Shown piece after piece: positions 16,419 to 24,680 of a stretch of DNA of 64,000 bases. How positions within the stretch are numbered: the stretch's first letter is position 1; each line of letters starts with the position of its first letter. Position numbers and translations under genes: made by a program. This stretch comes from Bog-473 sp963721585 (lineage in GTDB: Bacteria; Actinomycetota; Acidimicrobiia; Acidimicrobiales; RAAP-2). The notes beneath the pieces were generated by a model that saw nothing but the letters and a program-made list of their open reading frames with translations, did no database searches and was not told where the DNA came from. The stretch spans positions 558,001 through 622,000 of the forward strand of contig CAVRJN010000008.1 of the NCBI GenBank assembly GCA_963721585.1. The letters are read 5' to 3'.

Positions 16419-16763
16419 CTAGGAGAACTGAGGCGGGTGGAAAAGGGTGTCGCGGGTCCCCCCGGGAAGCGCGACGAGGCGTGCCCGGCGGCGGCGGACG
16501 AGGGTCACGGCTGCCGCGGCGGTGACAGTGCCCCCGACAACTGCGGCCAACGCGACGCCCGGCGTGGGGGCGGCCGGTGCCGGGCTGCCCTTCCCACAGG
16601 TGGCGTCGACACAGCTCACCGGCACCGAGACGGGGGCCTCCACGATCTGCACCACCTGGGTGACCGAGGTGTCGACGCCGGAGAGCGCGGCGTGCGGCAC
16701 GAAGCCGCCGACGACGACGGCCGCGACGACCGCCGCCAAACCGATCCGCCACCGCGTGGACAT
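16419..16763 (-). CDS. Small membrane protein with paired cysteines
   Basis: A 114-residue hypothetical protein. It has an N-terminal hydrophobic segment (IGLAAVVAAVVVGGFV), an exported middle part with the cysteines of VSCVDATCGKG, and a second hydrophobic segment (ALAAVVGGTVTAAAAVTLV) ending in RRRRAR. The topology suggests two membrane passes with a small extracytoplasmic loop carrying one possible disulfide. It sits just upstream of the DUF929/VKOR pair on the same strand, so it may be a substrate or accessory of that system (inference). The ATG at 16763 starts a clean signal-like segment. Confidence 0.55.
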   Translation of the reverse strand: MSTRWRIGLAAVVAAVVVGGFVPHAALSGVDTSVTQVVQIVEAPVSVPVSCVDATCGKGSPAPAAPTPGVALAAVVGGTVTAAAAVTLVRRRRARLVALPGGTRDTLFHPPQFS

Positions 16764-16996
16764 GTCATGGAGCTTACGGGTGCCAGATAAGCACGCCATA
16801 AGAGAGAAGGGCCCGGGCCGGGGCGCCGAAGAATTGTTGGCGCCAGTGGGCGCCGGTGAAGTCCTTAGTGGGAGCCGCCCGGGAGGTCGGCGCCGTGGCG
16901 AACCACTCGCGCCGGTCGAGCTGTGCCTACCCGCACCCGTCGAAGGCGGTCGCCGCCCGTCTGCGCCAGATCGTGCGTACCAGGCCGGGAGAGGTC
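16764..16996. other. Intergenic stretch, nothing recognised
   Basis: About 230 high-GC bases between the small membrane protein and the end of the frame-broken membrane protein upstream. No convincing frame, hairpin or repeat. It probably contains the promoter of the small membrane protein. Confidence 0.4.
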
Positions 16997-18431
16997 TCAT
17001 GCGGTCCCCGAACGCACTGGCGGGCCGGAGCCTGGGCCCGCATCGGGGCCTGCATCGGGGCCCGGACCCGCCTCGGCCGCCTTTCGGGCCCAGGCCGACA
17101 CCAGCTGGAGCAGCCCGAGATACACGGCCAGCACGATCACAATGACCAGCAGGCTCCATCCGGTCAGATTGCCGCCGAAGACCAGGAAGAGCGCCGCCAC
17201 AATCACCCCGACGATCCGGAGGCCGTTGAGGTGCTCCAGGATCCAGCCGGCAGAACGACGGACCCGGCTCGACCCGGCCACGGCCCGCCCGGTGCGCCCG
17301 GCACCCGACGACAGCCCCTTCGCTTGGGCGCCCACCCAGCGGGCGCCGGCGACGGTGGTCTTGCGGATCCACACGGCGTAGCGTGCCGGCCCGGCGACCC
17401 AGCCGCCGAAGGCGACCAGCACCGCGATCAAGCAGCGTCCATCGCAGGTCCGCCTTGAGGAAGCGCAACACGGTGTCCCACACGGCAGCGGCGCCTTGCG
17501 CCTGGAACCCTCCACCGGCGGCCTGACCGATGAAGATGCCGCGGCCCGTCGACAGCGCGCCCAGCAGCAGCAGGGTCATCAACGCCACCCCGATGGCCAG
17601 GCGCAGCGAGTGTCTTGCGGCGCTCCATGGCGAGCGCCACCGCGAGGATCGCCAGCACGAGCGAAATGACCGGGACGATCCACTTGCCCTTTACGACCAG
17701 GTTGAACAGCCCGGAGAACTTCGAAACCTGTTGCTTCGACACGACCGTGAAGCTCAGCCCTTGCGTCGAGACGGCCTTGATCGGGTTGAAAAGGGTCACG
17801 CCGTGGGCGTTCGCGTCATCGATGAGATTGTTGAGTGCAGGCGACAGGTTGAGCGCGATCTGTCCCCCCTTTTCGAGTTTCTTCTGCAGCGGTGTCTGCT
17901 TGCCGGTGAGGACATTGACCACGGCCTCGTGACTGTGCCGGTTGAGCGAGTCCCACAGCTTCGCCGAACTTCGGGCTCGAGAAGACCTTGAGCGCCAGGC
18001 CGTACACGTAGGAGTGCACCTGATTCACGATCGGCGCAACGAGCGGCTTCGCCGACTTCGGGAGCGCGTGCGGTAACCTTGTTCTGCACGATGTGCGTCG
18101 AAAAGAGCGCGTCGGTCGCCCGCGTCGCCAATCCGTCCACAATGACCGGGTTGCGCGCCAGGGGCGCCATGGTCTCGACGTACTTGTCGGTGTTGGTCAC
18201 CGTGTTGATGGCCCACACTGACAAGACCGACACCGGGATGAGGATGGACGCCAGCACGACGAGCACCCACGCCGAGATTCGGCGCGGCAGGTGCCCGCGG
18301 CGCGTCTTGTTCTTGTTCTTCTGTATGTCCGTGACCGTGGCCGGCTTCCCCGGCTCACGTTCGAAGCGGCCTCGGCCGGAATCGGCGTCGCCTGCGTCGT
18401 CGGGCTGCATCTGGGGTTCAGTATCGCTCAT
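16997..18431 (-). pseudogene. Actinobacterial multi-pass membrane protein with four frame breaks
   Basis: One gene read in five successive frames. The start (18431) gives a charged N-terminus, then WVLVVLASILIPVSVLSVWA and TDKYVETMAPLARNP. The frame changes near 18070, giving LPKSAKPLVAPIVNQVHSY. It changes again near 17960, giving LWDSLNRHSHEAVVNVL and KGKWIVPVISLVLAILAVAL. A third change near 17610 gives GVALMTLLLLGALSTGRG. A fourth near 17430 gives LIAVLVAFGGWVAGPARY, followed by further helices and a Gly/Pro-rich tail. Every break has the sense of one extra base. The joined product would be about 470 residues with several helices. Function unknown. It could be a true pseudogene or clustered sequencing indels. 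Confidence 0.75.
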
Positions 18432-18508
18432 TTGCGGCGACTCATTTTGCCATTCCTAGTGCGAATTGGACTGGTGCGCACGCATTTCCAGGGTGTACGA
18501 CTAGTGCC

Positions 18509-18691
18509 GTGAAGCGAATCGGGGGCAATTCGGACCAACGGCGCGTCGTCGCCATCAGCGCAATCTCAGGGTTCCTTGCTCCGCTGGTGTTCGTGGGCGT
18601 GATCGTCCTCCGCAAGGTCAACCGCCGCAGTCGCACCCACCTCCGCCAGTGGAACAAGCGCCTCCAGCACGAGATCGCCCGCTGGAGCTGA
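18509..18691 (+). CDS. Small single-helix membrane protein (60 aa)
   Basis: A GTG-started 60-residue frame with a basic N-terminus (KRIGGNSDQRR), one hydrophobic segment (VVAISAISGFLAPLVFVGVIVL) and a strongly basic tail (RKVNRRSRTHLRQWNKRLQHEI). The arrangement looks like a real small membrane protein with both ends charged, but no family was recognised. It lies 20 bases before the start of the following VOC gene, so the two could be co-transcribed. It is divergent from the frame-broken membrane-protein gene. Confidence 0.45.
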   Translation: MKRIGGNSDQRRVVAISAISGFLAPLVFVGVIVLRKVNRRSRTHLRQWNKRLQHEIARWS

Positions 18692-18711
18692 GCGCTCCCC
18701 ACGCTGACGCG

Positions 18712-19198
18712 GTGCTGAGCGGGATCGCCCACTCCGCCGTCTGCGTTCCCGACGTCGAGGCGGCCACCCGCTGGTACTCCGAGGTCCTCGGCCTCGAGGT
18801 GCTGTCGCCCCCGTACCGCATGGAAGGTGCGCAGATGGAGCACGATATGGGTGAGCTCGTCCCGTCACCCGTGGTCGTCCACGCGGCCATCGTGGGCTTC
18901 GGGAAGGACGACCGCGTCATTGAGCTGATCGAGTATCCGGCGGCCGATGTCGCTCCGCCGGAGCCGGGACGTCCGGCCGTCACCAGAGTCGGGATCACCC
19001 ACATCGGCATGCTGTGCGACGACATCGCCGCCACGCGAACGGACGCTCGAGACCCGCGGAGTGGAGTTCCTCACGGCGGGAATTGCCGACGTGGCGGGGC
19101 TCCGGACGACGTGGTGCCGCGACCCGTGGGGGACCGTGATCATCCTCATGGAGAAGCGCGAAGACGCGCTTCCCTACTGGGGCCAGTGGATGCGCTGA
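18712..19198 (+). pseudogene. VOC-superfamily protein with one frame break
   Basis: A glyoxalase-fold protein read in two frames. The first part from GTG at 18712 contains IAHSAVCVPDVEAATRWY, YSEVLGLEV and the second-half start TRVGITHIGMLCDDIAA. Near 19035 the frame changes by one extra base to give ERTLETRGVEFLTAGIAD, RDPWGTVIILMEKRED and a stop at 19198. The paired metal-ligand positions (His in AHSAV and THIGM, Glu near each half's end) are those of the VOC fold. The joined length is about 161 residues, normal for the family. The substrate is unknown. Confidence 0.7.
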
Positions 19199-19354
19199 AG
19201 GGGCGCAGACACCGTTCCGTCACCCGTTGCAGGCCGCAACTGCCCTCAAATCTGACGCTTTCGGGTGATATTCGAGCAAGTTTGAGCACAAATATCTGCA
19301 TTCGTGCCCGGAAAGATGTGCATTGGTGGGCGCGCGTCGGCCATTATGGGCGCC

Positions 19355-19855
19355 ATGAACAAAAGAGAACTAGCAAAAGCAGTCGCGGTCCAGGCCGACG
19401 TCGAGTTGAAGACCGTCGTTTCCGTCATCGACGGATTCACCGATGTCGTCACCGCCGTCGTTTCGAAGGGTGAGCCGGTTTCCATCCCGGGTTTCGCCAA
19501 GTTCGTCAAGGTGAACCGTGCCGCGCGCATGGGTCGCAACCCGGCGACCGGTGAGGCAATCCGGATCAAGGCTTCCAAGAAGGCGCGCATCACGCCCGTC
19601 AAGGCGTTCAAGGACGCCGTCCTGGCGCCCGCAACGGCACCGAAGCTGGTCAAGGGCGCGTACCCGACCAGCGACGCCGCCGTCGCCGCTGCCGGCAAGT
19701 CCGCCGCTCCGGTTGCCGCCAAGAAGGCTCCGGCCCGGGCTGCCGCCAAGAAGGCACCGGCCCGCAAGGCCGCGACCGCACGCAAGGCCCCCGCCAAGCG
19801 CGCACCGGCCAAGAAGACCGTCAAGCGGGCTCCCGCAAGAGGGCGCGAGAGGTAG
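19355..19855 (+). CDS. hupB: HU-type nucleoid protein with Lys/Ala/Pro-rich tail (HupB-like)
   Basis: A 166-residue histone-like DNA-binding protein that compacts and bends DNA. Residues 1-90 form the HU fold: MNKRELAKAVAV, the central GEPVSIPGFAKFVKV and the arm RAARMGRNPATGEAIRI, then KAFKDAVL. The remaining 75 residues are repeats of the A-A-K-K-A-P-A-R type, the histone-H1-like tail typical of actinobacterial HupB. The ATG at 19355 was chosen because it begins the conserved MNKREL; an upstream in-frame start would add a non-conserved 17 residues. The preceding 156 bases contain AT-richer DNA (around 19255-19300) likely to hold the promoter. A strong hairpin follows. Confidence 0.93.
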   Translation: MNKRELAKAVAVQADVELKTVVSVIDGFTDVVTAVVSKGEPVSIPGFAKFVKVNRAARMGRNPATGEAIRIKASKKARITPVKAFKDAVLAPATAPKLVKGAYPTSDAAVAAAGKSAAPVAAKKAPARAAAKKAPARKAATARKAPAKRAPAKKTVKRAPARGRER

Positions 19856-19860
19856 CGAGC

Positions 19861-19891
19861 AAGGCCGGTCCCCCCGCCCGGGACCGGCCTT
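19861..19891 (+). terminator. Hairpin terminator after HU
   Basis: A perfect 12-bp stem, AAGGCCGGTCCC (19861-19872) with GGGACCGGCCTT (19880-19891), around a 7-base C/G loop, five bases after the HU stop codon. There is no long T tract, which is usual in high-GC actinobacteria. It could also attenuate read-through into the DUF5522 gene. Confidence 0.75.
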
Positions 19892-19908
19892 CTGCCGCCC
19901 GGATCCAC

Positions 19909-20196
19909 ATGGGCGAGCCGCGCAACGAGTTGGACGCAGCGGACCCGCAGGTTGCCCAGGCTGCCGGGCCCGAGCCACTGGCGGACCGGCCGCTCACGGA
20001 GCCGCATCCCGGCCGGTTGTCGCCGGACGATCCCGACTTTGGGGTGGTCACCCGTGCGCACGCCGAGGCCCTCGCCGCCGCTGCCGATACCTATGTGGAC
20101 CCACGCTCGGGGTTCACCGTGCTCACGGCCGCCTATCTCGCCCGGCGGGGCCATTGCTGCGAGTCCGGCTGCCGGCATTGCCCCTTCATCTCGTGA
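19909..20196 (+). CDS. DUF5522-type cysteine-rich small protein
   Basis: A 95-residue protein whose C-terminal half matches the DUF5522 pattern: PDFGVVTRAHAEALAAAADTYVDPRSGF, then YLARRGHCCESGCRHCPFIS at the end. The four closely spaced cysteines and the His in GHCCESGCRHC look like a metal- or Fe-S-binding site. The N-terminal 35 residues are acidic and Pro-rich and may be unstructured; the true start could be internal. Function is unknown. It follows HU and its terminator on the same strand. Confidence 0.7.
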   Translation: MGEPRNELDAADPQVAQAAGPEPLADRPLTEPHPGRLSPDDPDFGVVTRAHAEALAAAADTYVDPRSGFTVLTAAYLARRGHCCESGCRHCPFIS

Positions 20197-20299
20197 ACCA
20201 GCGCTTGTCGCAGAGCAGCATCGCTCGAAGCACCAACGTGCGGGGAGCCCGGACTCCTATGCTCCAGGAGGCAGCAGGCGCCGACGGATGGTTCACGGC

Positions 20300-20863
20300 A
20301 TGAGCAACACCTCACAGGGTCCGGGATGGTGGTTGGCCTCCGACGGCAGGTGGTACCCGCCTGAGCTCTGGACCGGTCCCACGACCCAGGGCCCGGCCGG
20401 GTCGACGGCACAACCCGGACAGCCCACCTACGCCGCCGGACAGCCCACGTATCCGGCGCAAGGACCGGCCTCTGGCGCCGGGTACGGCGGCACCGTGCCA
20501 CCGGGCTACGCCGGTTACCGCGCCGGGAATCCCTACGCTCCCGACGGCCAGGTCGGCCGGACAAGGACCAACGGGTTGGCGATCGCGGCGCTCATCTGTG
20601 GCTGCGCCGGATTCCTCCTGTTCATCCCGGGCATCCTTGGCATCATTTTCGGCTTCGTCGCCCACGGGCAGATCAAACGGTCCCACGGCCAGCAGACAGG
20701 TGACGGCATGGCCATCGCCGGCATCATCGTCGGGTTCGGATGGGTGGCGCTCCTCGTCCTGGCTATCGCTCTCGGCGCTGCCCATTCCAACAACGGCAAC
20801 AGCGGTGTCGTCAACCCTGCCATCCTCTTGGGGCAGCTGGGCGTCGGCCACCCGATCACCTAG
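20300..20863 (+). CDS. DUF2510/DUF4190 membrane protein
   Basis: A 187-residue protein. The N-terminus has the DUF2510-like stretch GPGWWLASDGRWYPPELW. A Pro/Gly/Tyr/Gln-rich linker follows (about residues 25-80). Two membrane helices form the DUF4190 unit: LAIAALICGCAGFLLFIPG and MAIAGIIVGFGWVALLVLAI, separated by AHGQIKRS. Such proteins are common in actinobacteria and are thought to be envelope-associated, but have no established role. The ATG at 20300 was preferred; another ATG four codons upstream is possible. Confidence 0.75.
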   Translation: MSNTSQGPGWWLASDGRWYPPELWTGPTTQGPAGSTAQPGQPTYAAGQPTYPAQGPASGAGYGGTVPPGYAGYRAGNPYAPDGQVGRTRTNGLAIAALICGCAGFLLFIPGILGIIFGFVAHGQIKRSHGQQTGDGMAIAGIIVGFGWVALLVLAIALGAAHSNNGNSGVVNPAILLGQLGVGHPIT

Positions 20864-20914
20864 GGCAACGAACGACCCGCCCGGCCTGAGGAACGAGGAG
20901 CAAGGAGCATACGA

Positions 20915-22147
20915 ATGCAAGGTCTTCTCTATGGCGTGCGCGGCGACCGCTGGACGCCGCCGGACGGCTCCAACAGCCTCATGGTCGGGCTGTCGCGAAC
21001 GCCGATGCGGCTCGAGGAGCTCGACCGCCCCACACCGTTGCGCGACGACTGGTGCGTCGCCAAGACCCGGCTGACCGGCATCTGCGGCTCCGACGCCAAG
21101 ATGGTCTTCATGGACTTCGGCGACGACTTCGGTGACAGCGCGCTGAACGGGTACTTCTCCTTCCCCACCGTCTTCGGGCACGAGGTGGTCGCCGACGTCG
21201 TCGAGGTGGGTCCCGCTGTCACCTCCGTCGAGGTCGGCCAGCGGGTCGTCCTCAACCCGTGGCTCTCCTGCGCCCCCCGCGGCATCGACCCTCCCTGCCC
21301 GTCGTGCCAGGACGGCGACTACAGCCTGTGCTGGCATTTCACCCAGGGCCCCGTCGCGCCGGGCATCCACACGGGGACGTCGAGGGACGCGCCCGGTGGC
21401 TTCGCCGACTACCTGCCCGCGCACGAGTCGATGCTGATCCCCGTTCCGGCCGACGTGAGCGACGAGGTCGCGGTCCTCGGGGACCCCTTCGCCGTCTCGC
21501 TGCACTCGGTGACGCGTCACCCGCCGCCGTCCGGCGGCAAGGTGCTCGTCTACGGGGCCGGCGCGCTGGGCTGCACGGCGGTCGCCATCATCAAGGCCCT
21601 CTATCCCGGCGTCGACGTCATGGTGGTTGCCCGTTGGCCCGCGCAGGCCTCACTGGCGCGCCGGCTCGGCGCGACCGTCGTCGACCCCTTCCCCGTCGAG
21701 CAGCTGCTCGAGGAGGCGGCGGCGTGGTCTGGGGGCGTCCTGCAGAAGTTCGAGGGCAACGCTCTGCCCATGGCACACCCGGGTGGCTTCGACGTCGTCT
21801 ACGACACCGTCGGCACGGCGCAGACGGCCGAGATCGGCGCCCGCCTGCTCAAAGCCCGCGGCACCATGGTCAAGAGCGGCGTGCACGCACCTGAGCGCTG
21901 GGAGTGGTCGCCGCTGTACTTCAAGGAGATCTCGTGGGTGGGGTCCAACGCGTTCGGCGTCGAGGAGGTCGACGGTGTGCGCCTGCACGGCATCGCGCAC
22001 TACCTGCGCCTGGCGGCCGACGGCCGGATCGACATGACCGGCATGCTGACCCACACCTTCGGGCTGCAGGAGTGGCGCGACGCCTTCACGGTGCTGGCGA
22101 ACCAGGAGGAAAGCGGCGCCATCAAGGTCGCTTTCGACTTCCGCTGA
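20915..22147 (+). CDS. Zinc-dependent alcohol dehydrogenase (MDR)
   Basis: A 410-residue medium-chain dehydrogenase, longer than usual because of an N-terminal extension and an insert. Catalytic-zinc ligands are in LTGICGSDAKM and FGHEVVADV. The structural-zinc-like loop is spread over LSCAPRGIDPPCPSCQDGDYSLC. The Rossmann motif is YGAGALGCTAV near residue 212. It is NAD(P)-dependent; the substrate is unknown. AGGAGCAAGGAG lies upstream of the ATG. It lies directly upstream of the diiron-protein gene, so the two may act on the same compound. Confidence 0.82.
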   Translation: MQGLLYGVRGDRWTPPDGSNSLMVGLSRTPMRLEELDRPTPLRDDWCVAKTRLTGICGSDAKMVFMDFGDDFGDSALNGYFSFPTVFGHEVVADVVEVGPAVTSVEVGQRVVLNPWLSCAPRGIDPPCPSCQDGDYSLCWHFTQGPVAPGIHTGTSRDAPGGFADYLPAHESMLIPVPADVSDEVAVLGDPFAVSLHSVTRHPPPSGGKVLVYGAGALGCTAVAIIKALYPGVDVMVVARWPAQASLARRLGATVVDPFPVEQLLEEAAAWSGGVLQKFEGNALPMAHPGGFDVVYDTVGTAQTAEIGARLLKARGTMVKSGVHAPERWEWSPLYFKEISWVGSNAFGVEEVDGVRLHGIAHYLRLAADGRIDMTGMLTHTFGLQEWRDAFTVLANQEESGAIKVAFDFR

Positions 22148-22228
22148 CCTCATCCGCCTGACGCCAGACATGCAAAGCGGTAGCGTCGCGGGCGGCGCAA
22201 CGCCCACAGCTCACCCAAAGGGGGCCTC

Positions 22229-23339
22229 ATGACCACGAGCCCGTCCATCACAGACTCGGACCTCGCTTTCGAGCCCAAATGGGGCATTCAGTCACCGGCG
22301 ACCACCATGTTCGACTTCAACTACACCGGTGGTCGGGAGCAGTTGCTCCGTCTCTACGACAAGGGCACGCGGCGCCAGTGGATCGGAAGCGACCGGCTCG
22401 ACTGGAGCACGGACGTCGATCTCACCAACCCGGTCGGCATGCCCGACGAGATCAACCCCATCTTTGGCACCGAGTGGTGGGACAACATGTCCGAAGAGCG
22501 CCGCGGCGAGTTGCGCCGGCACGTCGAGGCATGGCGCTTCAGCCAGTTCATGCACGGCGAGCAGGGTGCGTTGATCTGCACGGCGAAGATCGTGCAGACG
22601 GTCCCCGACATCGACTCCAAGTTCTACGCGGCGACGCAGGTCATCGACGAGGCGCGGCACGTCGAGGTCTACAGCCGCTACCTGCACGAGAAGGTGCAGC
22701 TGGTGTATCCCCTGAACGAGCACCTCAAGGCGCTCCTCGACGATGTCATCGCCGACAGCCGGTGGGACATGACCTACCTCGGCATGCAGGTGCTCATTGA
22801 GGGACTTGCGCTGGCCGCTTTCGGTGTCATCCGGAACAACGCGGCAGAATCCGTTGGCGAAGGCGTTGAACGCGTACGTGATGCAGGACGAGGCTCGGCA
22901 CGTCATGTTCGGTCGCCTGGCGTTGCGCGACTACTACCCCCAGCTGAGCGAGGCCGAGCGCGCCGAGAGGGAGGCGTTCTGCATCGAGGCCTGTTACCTG
23001 ATGCGGGACCGCTTCCTGGGCAACGAGGTGTGGGAGCGCCTCGAGCTGCCGCCCGAGATCGGCGTCTACGTGGAGAACAGCGAGACGCTGCGGGAGTTCC
23101 GGAACTTCCTCTTCATGCGGATCGTTCCCATTCTGCGAGACATCGGCCTCTGGGGGCCGAGGCTCCGTGAGGCCTTCACGGAGATGGGCGTGATCGGCTG
23201 GGCCGACACCGACATCGATGCCGAGATGGCCAGTGACGAGCAGGCCGCGCAGGATCTCGACGAGGCGCACGACGCCCGCATGGCGCATGTGCAGGAGGTC
23301 GCCGATTCGGCCGAGCAGGCCGAGATGTTGAGGGCCTGA
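22229..23339 (+). pseudogene. Ferritin-like diiron oxygenase-type protein with one frame break
   Basis: A roughly 370-residue ferritin-like protein read in two frames. The first part has the metal-ligand glutamate in MHGEQGALICTAK and the first E-x-x-H in IDEARHVEVYSRY, then a third ligand region in LIEGLALAAFGVI. Near 22842 an apparent extra base shifts the frame into QNPLAKALNAYVMQDEARHVMFG, which holds the second E-x-x-H, and on to the end at 23339. Two E-x-x-H pairs define a carboxylate-bridged diiron site like that of AurF or ribonucleotide-reductase-type oxygenases. The physiological substrate is unknown. AAAGGGGG precedes the ATG. The break may be a sequencing indel. Confidence 0.78.
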
Positions 23340-23343
23340 GGGG

Positions 23344-23763
23344 TCAGCCGCCCTCCATGGCCCGCTCCAGGCCGGCCTGGATCTGCTGGGTGGGCTCGTT
23401 GGTATCGAGGTAGTCGCGCCACGCGGTGACCTTGCCGTCGGTGTCGACGTCAATGACCGTCGCCCCGGTCATGGAAATCGGCACGCCGGTCTTCCCCTCG
23501 CCCGCGTGGAAGGTCCCCGTCCCCGTCCACTCGAAGACGGCCCAGTCCTCCCCGCCGCGGATCCGGTCCACCCGCTGGTTCCAGTCCGGGAAGATGGCGT
23601 CGGTGTCCCGGGCCACCTTGTACAGGTCGGTCGTCCACGGGGTCACCGGGTCGCAGAACTTCCCACCCGGGGCGAAGAGCGCGGCAAAGCCTTCGGGCCC
23701 GTCGATCGACTCGAAGGTGCGCGCCCATTCGTTCCAGTCCCGCTCCCCCTGCTGCTCGCTCAT
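23344..23763 (-). CDS. SnoaL/NTF2-like protein
   Basis: A 139-residue cone-shaped NTF2-like protein: WNEWARTFESIDGPEGFAALF, the strand pair FEWTGTGTFHAGEG and VIDVDTDGKVTAWRDYLDT are standard for the SnoaL/limonene-epoxide-hydrolase-like group. Catalysis is not assured, and many relatives are binding proteins. Its ATG overlaps the stop of the preceding gene by four bases, so it is the last member of a translationally coupled operon with three YbjQ-like proteins. Its role there is unknown. Confidence 0.7.
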   Translation of the reverse strand: MSEQQGERDWNEWARTFESIDGPEGFAALFAPGGKFCDPVTPWTTDLYKVARDTDAIFPDWNQRVDRIRGGEDWAVFEWTGTGTFHAGEGKTGVPISMTGATVIDVDTDGKVTAWRDYLDTNEPTQQIQAGLERAMEGG

Positions 23764-24680
23764 CGTTTCCGTCCCTTTCCCTGGGCTGCACTGCGCAGGC
23801 TCTCCGCGTCGAAGGTGATGACCGCATCGTCGAGCGGGAGGACCATCTCGGGCTGAACGAACTGGTGCTCCTCGGCCACCAGCTTGACCGCCGTGCCCCA
23901 GGCGGTGAACCCGATGGCATGGCGGGCGAACCTCATCGGGCCCTCGGTGACCTTGACCTCGACCACGCCCTGCCCGCCGGCCTCCAGCGCGGAGTGCTGC
24001 ATCTTCTCCATGGCCGACTCCCGGGCCGAGTACATGGCCTCGGTGTAGTTGGTCAGCTCCACGTTCTGCCTCGTCTGCTTCATGGCGGTGCCGGCGCTGC
24101 GCCGCGGGGCGTAGACGAAGCTGGCGCCGAAGGCGAGCCCGACGGGTATCCAGCCGGCGCGCTGGAGCAGCGTGAAGTCACGGGCCGACAGGTCGGACAC
24201 GAAGGGCATCGCCAGCGCGGCGTCGGTACCCCGGGCGTCCTTGCCGCTCTGGCCGGCCATCGGCCGCACCGCGGTGCCCACGAGCTCCACGTCGATGTGG
24301 TGGGTCTGCACGGAGACCTCGACCCGCACGCCGACCACCCCGTGCCCGCGCACCTTGCCGCACTCTCCCCGCAACAGCCGGGCGGCCTGATCCACCGCGG
24401 CGTTGTGGGCGTCCGAGGCCAGCGAGATGGAGCCTCTCCCCCAGTTCCACACCCCGACGGGGACCGACACCACGGCGACGCCGACCACCAGGTCGAGCGG
24501 CTCCCACCCGGCAGCGTGCAGCAACAGCGCCTCGTCCACGGAGAGATCCGAGGTGATGCCGCGTTCTCTGGGTGGGGGTGCGGGACTCGCAAGGGCCTGG
24601 GCGCCTTTGAGCATCTCGGCCCGGACGTCCTGGATCGGCGCGGCTCCAGCACCCAGTGGTGGGCTCGAGCCCGTGCTCAC
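23760..24680 (-). CDS. Protein with two YbjQ-like (heavy-metal-binding-fold) domains, copy 3
   Basis: A 306-residue protein with two repeats. Each begins with a lead-in of the type SDLSVDEALLLHAAGWEPLDLVVG (residues about 47-70) or SDLSARDFTLLQRAGWIPVGLAFG. A YbjQ/DUF74-like domain then ends in a G-T-A-V-[RK] strand: VELVGTAVRP near residue 140, FTAWGTAVKL near 268. The middle of domain two keeps YSARESAMEKMQHSALEAGGQGVVEVKV, which matches the YbjQ core helix and strand. No signal peptide. YbjQ folds form pentamers; metal binding is only presumed. It overlaps both neighbours by four bases. Confidence 0.7.
   Translation of the reverse strand: MSTGSSPPLGAGAAPIQDVRAEMLKGAQALASPAPPPRERGITSDLSVDEALLLHAAGWEPLDLVVGVAVVSVPVGVWNWGRGSISLASDAHNAAVDQAARLLRGECGKVRGHGVVGVRVEVSVQTHHIDVELVGTAVRPMAGQSGKDARGTDAALAMPFVSDLSARDFTLLQRAGWIPVGLAFGASFVYAPRRSAGTAMKQTRQNVELTNYTEAMYSARESAMEKMQHSALEAGGQGVVEVKVTEGPMRFARHAIGFTAWGTAVKLVAEEHQFVQPEMVLPLDDAVITFDAESLRSAAQGKGRKR

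Noticed and set aside
17428..18142. Programmed frameshifting in the broken membrane-protein gene
   Set aside because: Four sites in one gene without a common slippery sequence make this implausible compared with indels.
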